NCBI GenBank assembly: GCA_023265315.1
Contig: JAHFUA010000012.1
Location: 1 to 39,965, forward strand
DNA: 39,965 nucleotides
Direction: 5' to 3'
DNA from: Acidobacteriota bacterium
Lineage (GTDB): Bacteria; Acidobacteriota; Terriglobia; Terriglobales; Acidobacteriaceae
Part shown: positions 17,201-26,524 of the stretch, piece by piece
Position numbering within the stretch: the stretch's first letter is position 1
How the letters are laid out: every line of letters begins with the position of its first letter
Notes under the pieces: model-generated
Databases searched by the model: none
What the model saw: the letters and a program-made list of their open reading frames with translations, nothing else
What the model was told of the DNA's origin: nothing
Program-made: the position numbers and the translations under genes

Positions 17201-18310
17201 ATGGCTACCGTTCCACAAAGCGAACTTTTAGGTCTTGATATTCAAGAACTTACCGTATTGGTCCAGGATGCTGGCGAGCCCGACTACCGCGCCCGGCAAC
17301 TGTTCGAGGCCATCTACCGCCAGCGCGTCCGCTCGGTGGAGGAGATCTCCACGTTACCGCTGGCATTCCGACACACGTTGTCAGAGCGCGCGATGACGGT
17401 CGGACAGCCGCGCATCGAGAAGCAGTACGTGTCGTCGGATGGCACCATCCGCTATCTGATCGCTTTCTCCGACGGGCAAAGCGTCGAGACGGTGTGGATG
17501 CCCGACGGCGACGGCGGCGAGGCCGGCGATGGCTCCGAAGCCGGCGATGCCTGCGAGAAGAATGCGCGTGCGTGGGACCGCGCCACCATTTGTGTTTCCA
17601 GCCAGGCGGGCTGCGCCGTCGATTGCCGCTTCTGCCTGACTGCGCTGCTCGGTCTGCGGCGAAATCTTGCGGCGGGTGAGATCGTCGGGCAGGTGGTGGC
17701 GGTGCTCAACGACCGCGGCGTCGCGCTCGATCGCGGTCGCATCAATCTGGTCTTCATGGGCCAGGGCGAGCCGTTCCTCAATTACGACAACTTCATGAAA
17801 GCGGTGCGGCTGCTGGTGGAGGGTCTGGGCATCGCGGGATCGCGCATGACGGTCTCAACCTCCGGCATCGTGCCCCGGATCTACGATCTCGGTCGCGAGC
17901 CGGTGCGGCCCAAGCTGGCCATCTCGCTAAATGCGTCCAACAATGAATCGCGGCGAGAGCTGATGCCGATCACCCGCAAGTGGGACATGGAGCAACTCAT
18001 GGCCGCGGCGCGCGCTTTCCCGCTGCGCCTCCGCGAGCGCCTAACCTTCGAATACGTGCTGCTCGACCAGGTGAATGATTCCGCCCAGGCGGCGCGCGAA
18101 GTGGTGGAGCTGGTGCGCGGCATTCGCGCCAAGGTTAACCTGATCGCGCTGAATCCCGGCCCCGGCATCGCCTTCCGCACTCCCGCGGAAGAGCGCGTGC
18201 TCGCCTTTCAGCAGGTGCTGGTCAAGGCGGGCATCCCCACGTTCATCCGCCGTCCGCGCGGACGCGATATCTACGCTGCCTGCGGGCAGTTGAAGCTGTC
18301 GGGGGCGTGA
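17201..18310 (+). CDS. rlmN: 23S rRNA (adenine2503-C2)-methyltransferase
   Basis: A radical-SAM methyltransferase of 369 aa that modifies A2503 of 23S rRNA and also tRNA. The cluster-binding CxxxCxxC is Cys138, Cys142, Cys145 (CAVDCRFC). The essential methyl-carrier cysteine near the C-terminus is Cys361 in the ACGQL signature. Other family blocks are FMGQGEPFLNYDN, VSTSGIVPRI, LAISLNA and FIRRPRGRDIYAACG. An insertion near residues 105-125 (DGDGGEAGDGSEAGDA) is acidic and repetitive, unlike the core family. The ATG at 17201 lies 15 bp after a second possible -10 (TAAAAT, 17180-17185). Confidence 0.96.
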   Translation: MATVPQSELLGLDIQELTVLVQDAGEPDYRARQLFEAIYRQRVRSVEEISTLPLAFRHTLSERAMTVGQPRIEKQYVSSDGTIRYLIAFSDGQSVETVWMPDGDGGEAGDGSEAGDACEKNARAWDRATICVSSQAGCAVDCRFCLTALLGLRRNLAAGEIVGQVVAVLNDRGVALDRGRINLVFMGQGEPFLNYDNFMKAVRLLVEGLGIAGSRMTVSTSGIVPRIYDLGREPVRPKLAISLNASNNESRRELMPITRKWDMEQLMAAARAFPLRLRERLTFEYVLLDQVNDSAQAAREVVELVRGIRAKVNLIALNPGPGIAFRTPAEERVLAFQQVLVKAGIPTFIRRPRGRDIYAACGQLKLSGA

Positions 18311-18331
18311 GTACCGAGTACCAAGTACCGA
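18311..18331 (+). repeat. Heptad repeat locus B, left array
   Basis: Units GTACCGA, GTACCAA, GTACCGA start directly after the rlmN stop, followed by a degenerate GTGCGGT unit. The segment 18318-18334 is an exact 17-bp inverted match to 18862-18878, on the far side of the acetyltransferase gene. Confidence 0.9.
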
Positions 18332-18338
18332 GTGCGGT

Positions 18339-18836
18339 ATGCTTGCCGCGATCGCCGTGCCAGCGTTGATCCGCGAATATCGACCCGACGATTTCGAACC
18401 CCTGTGGAGGATCGACCAGGCGTGTTTCACGCGGGGGATCTCCTACACCCGCCGCGAGCTTGCCTTCTACATCGGCCAGAAACGCGGTTTCACGCTCGTG
18501 GCGCAGAGCGATGGCACGATCGTCGGATTCGTGGTGGTAGACCGTGGCCGCCAGAGCCAGGGACACGTCATCACCATCGACGTGCTGCCGGCAGCGCGGC
18601 GCTCCGGCCTGGGCTCGCGCCTGATGGCTGCGGCGGAAGAGCGCCTGCGCGCTCTCGGATGTTCGGGGGTCTTCTTGGAAACCGCGGTGGACAACGCCGC
18701 CGCGCTCGCCTTCTACAAGCGGCGCGGTTACGCCGTCGTCCACACCATTCCCCGCTACTACCTCGACAGCATCGATGCACTGGTGCTCACCAAGGACCTC
18801 ACACCGCAGGGCTCGGACGTTGGCCCAGAGGCGTAG
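18339..18836 (+). CDS. GNAT family N-acetyltransferase (RimI-like)
   Basis: A 165-aa acetyl-CoA-dependent acetyltransferase. The acetyl-CoA-binding loop RRSGLGSRLM is at residues 87-96, preceded by the strand HVITIDVLPAAR and followed by GVFLETAVDNAAALAFYKRRGY, as in RimI-type protein N-terminal acetyltransferases. The substrate is unproven, so no symbol is given. The ATG at 18339 directly abuts the left heptad array, and the gene is enclosed between the two inverted arrays of locus B. Another start (GTG or TTG) within the array is less likely. Confidence 0.9.
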   Translation: MLAAIAVPALIREYRPDDFEPLWRIDQACFTRGISYTRRELAFYIGQKRGFTLVAQSDGTIVGFVVVDRGRQSQGHVITIDVLPAARRSGLGSRLMAAAEERLRALGCSGVFLETAVDNAAALAFYKRRGYAVVHTIPRYYLDSIDALVLTKDLTPQGSDVGPEA

Positions 18837-18863
18837 GTCGCCGCGTCCGTACAGGAAATCCCA

Positions 18864-18898
18864 CTCGGTACTTGGTACCGGGTACTCGGTACTTGTAC
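18864..18898 (+). repeat. Heptad repeat locus B, right array
   Basis: Units CTCGGTA, CTTGGTA, CCGGGTA, CTCGGTA and a decayed CTTGTAC lie between the acetyltransferase gene and pheA. They are the inverted counterpart of 18311-18331; the exact inverted match covers 17 bp. Confidence 0.9.
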
Positions 18899-18908
18899 AT
18901 TGGTCGCG

Positions 18909-19724
18909 GTGAAAGTCGCCATCCAGGGCGAAGCCGGCTCGTTCAGCCACGAAGCGGCGCGGCAGATGGCGCCGGGCTGCGCCGTGGTTCCGTGCGCGGC
19001 CTCGGTGGACGTCTTCGAGCGCATCGGCTCGGGCGCCGTCTCCTGCGCCGTGGTCCCCATCGAGAACTCGCTGGCCGGCTCGGTGGCGGAGCACCTGGAC
19101 CTGCTGCTGGCGTCAGACGTTTTCATCCAGCGCGAATTCCGCCTGCGCATCCAACACAACCTGATCGCAGCGCCGGGGGTGAAGCTGGCCGGGCTGACCC
19201 GCGTCTTCTCGCATCCCGTGGCGCTGGACCAGTGCCGCGATTTTTTTCGCCGGCGCCGCAAGATCGAGGCTGTGCCCTTCTACGATACTGCCGGCGCGGT
19301 GAAGCACGTGGTCGGCAACCAGCTCCAGCATGCGGCGGCGATCGCCGGCCGGCAGGCGGCGGCGGAGTACGGCGGCCGCATCCTCCAGCGCGGACTGGAG
19401 GACGACAAGCAGAACTTCACCCGCTTCTTTCTCATCACCCGCGGCCGGCGCGTGCTGGCCGGCGCCAACAAGACCTCGGTGGCCTTCTCGCTGAAGAACG
19501 TCCCCGGCGCGCTGTTCAAGGCGCTGAGCGTGTTCGCGCTTCGTGACCTCGATCTCAGCAAGATCGAGTCGCGCCCGGTGCGCGGACGCCCCTGGGAGTA
19601 CCATTTCTACGTGGATGTGCTCCACGAGCGCGGGCAGGCGGCCGCCGCCGAGAACGCGCTGCGCCACCTGCGCGAGATTTCCCACTTCGTCAAGGTGCTG
19701 GGGACGTATCCGGCGGCGAGATAG
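18909..19724 (+). CDS. pheA: Prephenate dehydratase
   Basis: Converts prephenate to phenylpyruvate in phenylalanine synthesis. It is monofunctional (no chorismate mutase domain), about 271 aa. The catalytic PDT domain spans roughly residues 1-180, with IQGEAGSFSHEAA, VVPIENSLAGSV and the active-site threonine segment NFTRFFLI. The regulatory ACT domain (about 190-265) has GALFKALSVFALRDLDLSKIES, the phenylalanine-binding region. GTG 18909 gives the family-typical MKVAIQGEAGSFS; TTG 18900 is a longer alternative lying right next to the heptad array. Confidence 0.95.
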   Translation: MKVAIQGEAGSFSHEAARQMAPGCAVVPCAASVDVFERIGSGAVSCAVVPIENSLAGSVAEHLDLLLASDVFIQREFRLRIQHNLIAAPGVKLAGLTRVFSHPVALDQCRDFFRRRRKIEAVPFYDTAGAVKHVVGNQLQHAAAIAGRQAAAEYGGRILQRGLEDDKQNFTRFFLITRGRRVLAGANKTSVAFSLKNVPGALFKALSVFALRDLDLSKIESRPVRGRPWEYHFYVDVLHERGQAAAAENALRHLREISHFVKVLGTYPAAR

Positions 19725-20122
19725 ATCAAGTGCGCCAGCGTCTCGCCGGCAGGCTGGCTATGGCTTATACCAGTTGCTGCCCTACTGCTCTTGGCCTTTG
19801 GCTCTTGGCTTTTGGCTGCTCTGGCCGTGCCGTATTCGTTAGCGAATGTTGCTCCCGCACGGGTCCCAAAAGCTAAGAGCTAATTGCCAAGAGCCAAGAG
19901 CCAACAGCGGTTTGCCCGGTTGGGATCCCCTAACGGCTGAGAGGGAATCACAGACCTAAACAGTTGGAGCGAGTACCCTGTACTCCTGGTAGCTGGCATC
20001 TTACTGCTGGCATCGACTAAAATCCGGCGCGCGCGGCGACAGCGGCGCTGCATCCTCGCGCTCCCGAGGTTCATCAATTGAAGAGCACTTTTTCTCAGTG
20101 ATTCGCACTCATAAGGAGCTCC
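19725..20122. other. pheA-lon intergenic region
   Basis: A gap of about 400 bp. Besides heptad locus C it holds a small AGTAC/GTACT hairpin near 19971-19983 and a doubled GCTGGCATC (19992-20000 and 20006-20014). A strong Shine-Dalgarno (AAGGAG) stands before the lon ATG. No CIRCE element and no convincing sigma-32-type promoter were found. Confidence 0.5.
19787..19907. repeat. Heptad repeat locus C (inverted arrays)
   Basis: The left array is GCTCTTG, GCCTTTG, GCTCTTG, GCTTTTG (19787-19814). The right array is CCAAAAG, CTAAGAG, CTAATTG, CCAAGAG, CCAAGAG, CCAACAG (19866-19907). About 50 bp separate them and they can pair as a long stem. The locus follows pheA and could end its transcript. Confidence 0.88.
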
Positions 20123-22552
<2,430 letters not shown>

Positions 22553-22560
22553 TCGAGGGA

Positions 22561-22629
22561 GCAGGAAGCAGGCTGCAGGAGGCAGGAGTACCTGCTGGTG
22601 GTTTTCGTGCTTCCTGCCTCCTGCCTCCT
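22561..22629. repeat. Heptad repeat locus D (inverted arrays)
   Basis: The left array is GCAGGAA, GCAGGCT, GCAGGAG, GCAGGAG (22561-22588). The right array is GCTTCCT, GCCTCCT, GCCTCCT (22609-22629). An exact 13-bp pairing joins 22575-22587 with 22612-22624 across a short loop. It sits between lon and moaDE and could terminate lon transcription. Confidence 0.9.
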
Positions 22630-22663
22630 ACTCACTCACACGAAAAGCGTCTATGCTTTATCC

Positions 22664-23398
22664 ATGCAGGTCAAAGTGCTGTTCTTCGGCGCCTTGCGCG
22701 ACCTGGTCGGCCGCAGTAACGACGCCCTGACGCTTCCCGAGGGCGCGCGTCTCTCCGACCTGCTGGCCCACTATGAAGGCACGGTTCCGCGGTTGAAGGA
22801 TTTCCTGCCTGCGATTGCGCTGTCCATCAACCAGGAGTACGCCGCTCCAGGCGCCGCCCTGCACGACCAGGACGAAGTCGCTCTGCTGCCGCCGGTCAGT
22901 GGAGGGAATGAAAGCCGGCGGATGGCTGCCCATGTCGCGCTCGTCCGCGACCGCATCGCTACCGAGACCGTGCTGGCCGAGATCAAGCAGCCCGAGGATG
23001 GCGCGGTCGTGGTCTTCGAAGGCATCGTGCGCGACCACACCCGCGGCCGCCGCACCCTCTACCTCGACTACGAGGCTTACGAGCCCATGGCACGCCGCAA
23101 GCTGGAGGAACTCGGCGCCGAAGCCCTCGAGAGGTTTGAGGTCCGCCAAGTCGCTCTGGTCCATCGTCTGGGACGCCTCCAGCACAGCGAGACCAGCGTG
23201 CTGATCGCCGTGGCCTCGGCCCACCGCTCGGCCGCCTTCGAGGCCTGTCGCTGGCTCATCGACACCCTCAAGAAGACGGTGCCCATCTGGAAGAAAGAGT
23301 ATTTCGAGGACGGCGCCGTCTGGGCCGATGGCGAGCCTTTTCCCGACGATATTCCGACGGCAGGTGGAACACTCGCCGGTCCTCCGGCATCCAAGTGA
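22664..23398 (+). CDS. Fused MoaD-MoaE molybdopterin synthase
   Basis: Molybdopterin synthase small and large subunits in one 244-aa chain, acting in molybdenum cofactor synthesis. Residues 1-81 form the MoaD ubiquitin fold (MQVKVLFFGALRDLVG) ending PPVSGG at Gly80-Gly81. In MoaD this Gly-Gly must be a free C-terminus for thiocarboxylation. Residues 88-240 are MoaE (VVVFEGIVRDHTRGR, LDYEAYEPMA, VLIAVASAHR and the active-site LKKTVPIWKKE). Proteolysis after Gly81 is the likely answer, as reported for mycobacterial MoaX. The ATG at 22664 is chosen because upstream codons run into the heptad array. A 4-bp overlap links it to the next gene. Confidence 0.94.
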   Translation: MQVKVLFFGALRDLVGRSNDALTLPEGARLSDLLAHYEGTVPRLKDFLPAIALSINQEYAAPGAALHDQDEVALLPPVSGGNESRRMAAHVALVRDRIATETVLAEIKQPEDGAVVVFEGIVRDHTRGRRTLYLDYEAYEPMARRKLEELGAEALERFEVRQVALVHRLGRLQHSETSVLIAVASAHRSAAFEACRWLIDTLKKTVPIWKKEYFEDGAVWADGEPFPDDIPTAGGTLAGPPASK

Positions 23399-24375
23399 GC
23401 AGTTCTCCCGTGAATTCTTCGATGAGATTCCTGCTGGCCCTGGCGGTGCTGGCAGGGTTGAGTATCGCCGCCCCAGCGCAGGCTGCTGCTCCGGCCCAGC
23501 GCCCCGCCGAGCCCAGCGAGAGTGCCCCCACCTACCGGGTGGACGTGAAACTAGTGAACGTGTTCGTCACCGTCACCGACGATCACGGCGCTCCAGTCTC
23601 CTCGCTCAAGAAGGAGAATTTCGCGGTGCGGGAAGACGGCGTCGAGCAGAAGCTGGCGGTCTTCGACCGCGAATCCGCCCTGCCGCTTTCCATCGTTCTG
23701 GCCGTGGACGCCAGCCTGAGCACGGGCAAGGACCTCAAGCTGGAGCTGGATTCGGCGCGCGCCTTCGCCCACTCGGTGGTCCGCCCCCAGGACGCGCTGG
23801 CGCTGTTCCAATTCAGTGAAGTGGTGAATGAGTTGGTGCCCTTCACCTCCGACCTGCGGCTGGTCGACCGCGGCATCGCGCGCGTCCACCTGGGCGCTGC
23901 CACCGCTCTCTATGACGCCATCTTTCTGGGCTCGCAGGCGCTCATGCGCCGGCAGGGAAGGAAAGTGCTGGTGGTGATTACCGATGGCGGCGACACCATG
24001 AGCCAGGTCGACTACCATGAAGCTCTGCGTGAGGCGCAGCAGGCCGACGCCTTGGTATACAGCATCGTCATGGTGCCCATTGAGGCCAGCGCCGGCCGCA
24101 ATACCGGGGGCGAGCACGCCCTCATCCAGATGTCAGAGGACACGGGCGGCATATACTACTATGCCGATACGCCGCAGCAGATCGACCGCGCCTTCCACCG
24201 CATCAGCGACGAACTCCGCACCCAGTATCTGCTGGGCTACTACCCCCGCCAGCGGCTGAGCGACTCCGATTTCCGGCGCATCCAAGTGACAGTCACGCCT
24301 CCGCCCGGTCCCGGTTTGGCATTACCCCTGCACGCCCGCCATCGCACCGGCTACTACACCAGCAAGGCGGAATAA
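23395..24375 (+). CDS. VWFA-related acidobacterial domain protein
   Basis: An exported von Willebrand factor A protein (326 aa) of the lineage-expanded acidobacterial VWFA-related family. The signal peptide covers about residues 1-31 (RFLLALAVLAGLSIAAPAQA). A family-specific strand block YRVDVKLVNVFVTVTDDHG with FAVREDGVEQKLAVF follows. The VWA domain has a MIDAS-type D105-A-S107-L-S109, and YLLGYYP is the usual C-terminal family motif. GTG 23395 overlaps the moaDE stop; ATG 23422 is an alternative that keeps the signal. The function is unknown; metal-dependent protein binding at the envelope is likely. It is the best lineage marker in the window. Confidence 0.92.
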   Translation: MSSSPVNSSMRFLLALAVLAGLSIAAPAQAAAPAQRPAEPSESAPTYRVDVKLVNVFVTVTDDHGAPVSSLKKENFAVREDGVEQKLAVFDRESALPLSIVLAVDASLSTGKDLKLELDSARAFAHSVVRPQDALALFQFSEVVNELVPFTSDLRLVDRGIARVHLGAATALYDAIFLGSQALMRRQGRKVLVVITDGGDTMSQVDYHEALREAQQADALVYSIVMVPIEASAGRNTGGEHALIQMSEDTGGIYYYADTPQQIDRAFHRISDELRTQYLLGYYPRQRLSDSDFRRIQVTVTPPPGPGLALPLHARHRTGYYTSKAE

Positions 24376-24418
24376 CGGCAGGCGCGGCGCCCATGCCCTC
24401 GGCGTGTACAATGTCGGC

Positions 24419-24706
24419 ATGCCCTTCCAATCCTCCATGCTGCCGCTACACAAGAAGGCCGCCAAGAATCCTCCTCCGGACGAGACCTTCCAGGAAGCCG
24501 CTTATCTGAAATCGCTGGGCGAGAAGCAGACGCCGGTCAGCATCAAGCTGCTCGATGGCGAGGTGGTGACGGGCTGGATCGAGTACTACGACCACAAGAT
24601 GATCCGCCTGACGCGCGAGGGCGCGCCCAACCTGTTCATCTTCAAGCACGAGATCCTGTACATCTCCGAGGACGGCGCCGCGCGCAAGCCTCGGCGCGAG
24701 CCGTGA
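24419..24706 (+). CDS. Hfq-like Sm-domain RNA-binding protein
   Basis: A 95-aa protein. A hydrophilic N-terminal arm of about 22 residues precedes an Sm-like fold. The Sm1 block is TPVSIKLLDGEVVTGWIEYYD (about residues 38-58) and the Sm2-like block NLFIFKHEILYIS (71-83), with KHE standing where Hfq has the RNA-contacting KH. The C-terminus is basic. It differs from proteobacterial Hfq by the N-terminal arm and Sm2 details, so no symbol is assigned. A -10-like TACAAT (24407-24412) lies 6 bp before this ATG, which argues for a leaderless start here rather than the in-frame GTG 24404. It overlaps the phosphatase gene by 4 bp. Confidence 0.8.
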   Translation: MPFQSSMLPLHKKAAKNPPPDETFQEAAYLKSLGEKQTPVSIKLLDGEVVTGWIEYYDHKMIRLTREGAPNLFIFKHEILYISEDGAARKPRREP

Positions 24707-25551
24707 GCGCCGAGCGGGCCAGCGAGTTCGTTTCCGCCATCGAGGCCATCGCCCGCGAAGCCGGCGAGTTGCTGATGGGTTACTTCGCGCGCCGCGTCCC
24801 CATCGAGTACAAGGGCGACGTAGATCTGGTCACCGAGGCCGACCGCGCCTCCGAAGCCCTCATCATGGACCGCATTCAGGCGCGTTTTCCCCGCCACGAC
24901 GTTCTGGGCGAAGAAGGCGCGCGCCGCGAGACCGGCAGCGACTACAAGTGGTACGTCGACCCGCTTGACGGCACAACCAACTTCGCACATGGCTTCCCCG
25001 TCTTCTGCATTTCCATGGGCCTGGAACACAAAGGCCAGTTGATCGCAGGCGTGGTGTACGATCCCGCGCGCGGCGAGATGTTTTCGGCAGAGAAGGGAAG
25101 CGGCGCCTACCTGAACCAGCGCCGCATGCAGGTCTCGAAGACGACAAACCTGCCCGAGTCGCTGCTGGCTACCGGTTTCCCCAGCCACAAGCGCCATAAG
25201 AATCCCAACATCCGCTTCTATCACCAGATCACGTTGCGCACGCACGGCGTGCGCCGCGCCGGTTCCGCCGCGCTCGACCTGGCGTGCGTAGCCAGCGGAC
25301 GCTTTGACGGCTTCTGGGAGTTCAATCTCAATCCCTGGGACCTTGCCGCCGGCGTGCTGCTGGTCGAGGAGGCAGGCGGACAGGTGACCGGCTTCTTCGG
25401 CCAGCCGTTTCGCCTTGCCGAGCGCGACGTGGTCGCGAGCAACGGCCTGATTCACGCCGACCTGCTGCGCGAATTCAAAGAAATCTTCGCTGGCCGCTGC
25501 CTGGAGCCGCTGCCCGACCCCCGGGAATACGCGAAGAGTCATCAGCCATAG
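24703..25551 (+). CDS. suhB: Inositol monophosphatase family protein
   Basis: A Mg2+-dependent sugar-phosphate phosphatase of the SuhB/IMPase family, 282 aa. Metal ligands are Glu70 (LGEEGA), Asp86 and Asp89 in the DPLDGTTNF signature, and the C-terminal aspartate in the second signature NPWDLAAGVLLVEEAGG. The GTG start overlaps the Hfq-like stop (GTGA). Its position after an RNA-binding protein is interesting because SuhB also acts in rRNA antitermination in E. coli, but neighbours alone do not show that here. Substrates in the family include inositol-1-phosphate and related sugar phosphates. Confidence 0.92.
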   Translation: MSAERASEFVSAIEAIAREAGELLMGYFARRVPIEYKGDVDLVTEADRASEALIMDRIQARFPRHDVLGEEGARRETGSDYKWYVDPLDGTTNFAHGFPVFCISMGLEHKGQLIAGVVYDPARGEMFSAEKGSGAYLNQRRMQVSKTTNLPESLLATGFPSHKRHKNPNIRFYHQITLRTHGVRRAGSAALDLACVASGRFDGFWEFNLNPWDLAAGVLLVEEAGGQVTGFFGQPFRLAERDVVASNGLIHADLLREFKEIFAGRCLEPLPDPREYAKSHQP

Positions 25552-25598
25552 CGATTTTTTGTTGAACTTTCAATTCAGATCTACACATCAAAGAAACC

Positions 25599-26513
25599 AT
25601 GCACCGCCTCCGAATCACGATCCTGGTCTTATTGGCCGCCATCAGCATGCCGCTGATCGCCTCCGGCCAGGGCACCGTCGGCCACGTCGATGCCGTTTAC
25701 CAGCGCGAAATCGAAAAGTTCCGTGCCGAAGAGATCAAGGACCTGAAGTCCAACTGGCTGGTGCTGGCCGGTTTGTTCTGGTTGAAGTCGGGCGCGAATG
25801 CATTCGGGACGGCTTCGTCGAACTCGATCGTGCTGCCCGCGGGAACGGCTCCCGCCAAAGCCGGCGTCTTCGAGCTTATGGGCGATGAGGTCACGTTGAA
25901 GATGGAGCCTGGCGTGGCAGCGGTCATCGACAACCAGCCGGTCCTGACTGCCAAGCTCCAGCCCGACACCTCGGGCAAGGCGACCGTGGTTGCCCTGGGC
26001 CGGCTGCGCATGCACGTCATCAAGCGCGGCGAGCGCACCGGTATCCGCCTCAAAGATCTCCAGAATCCGGCGCTGCGCAACTTCACCTCGCTGCACTTTT
26101 ATCCGATCAACACGGCGTATCGCATTACTGCAACCTGGGTGCCCTCGGACGGCAAAAGAACGGTGGACGTGCCCAACGTGCTCGGCGACGTGACGAAGGA
26201 AACCGTTCCTGGCGAAGCGCGCTTCACCCTCAACGGACAAAAGCTAACACTGACGGCTCTCGGCGGCGATGCCGCCAAGGGGCTGTTCTTCGTCTTCAGC
26301 GATCCGACCAGCAAGACCGACACGTATCCCGCCGGCCGCTTCCTCGACGCCGACGCAGTTCAAGACGGCAAGGTGGTGCTCGACTTCAACAAGGCCTACA
26401 ACCCGCCGTGCGCCGTTACGCCCTATGCCACGTGCCCGATCGCGCCCAAGGAAAACCGGCTGGCGGTGGCCATCCCCGCCGGCGAGAAGTTCGACCACAG
26501 CAAGCCGCACTGA
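25599..26513 (+). CDS. DUF1684 domain protein, exported
   Basis: A 304-aa protein with an N-terminal signal peptide (RLRITILVLLAAISMPLIASG). The remainder matches the DUF1684 pattern: ADEIKDLKSNWLVL-type start with WLVLAGLFWLKSG, MHVIKRGERTGIRLKD, the LHFYPINTAYRITATWVP block and the terminal NPPCAVTPYATCPIAPKENRL signature with its two cysteines. The function is unknown; members are usually secreted and highly conserved in sequence. It ends the moaDE-vwa-hfq-suhB gene run, 47 bp after suhB, and converges on the APC permease. Confidence 0.88.
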   Translation: MHRLRITILVLLAAISMPLIASGQGTVGHVDAVYQREIEKFRAEEIKDLKSNWLVLAGLFWLKSGANAFGTASSNSIVLPAGTAPAKAGVFELMGDEVTLKMEPGVAAVIDNQPVLTAKLQPDTSGKATVVALGRLRMHVIKRGERTGIRLKDLQNPALRNFTSLHFYPINTAYRITATWVPSDGKRTVDVPNVLGDVTKETVPGEARFTLNGQKLTLTALGGDAAKGLFFVFSDPTSKTDTYPAGRFLDADAVQDGKVVLDFNKAYNPPCAVTPYATCPIAPKENRLAVAIPAGEKFDHSKPH

Positions 26514-26524
26514 TAGCAGGATTG

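Noticed and set aside
19930-19960. CGGCTGAGAGGGAAT in the lon leader looks like the CTGAGA box of a TPP riboswitch
   Set aside because: The second conserved half (ACCTGATCTGGATAATGCC-like) and the closing stems are missing, and lon has no link to thiamine.
20060-20122. GCACT repeats before lon as a CIRCE heat-shock operator
   Set aside because: They are not in the inverted AGCACTC-N9-GAGTGCT arrangement.
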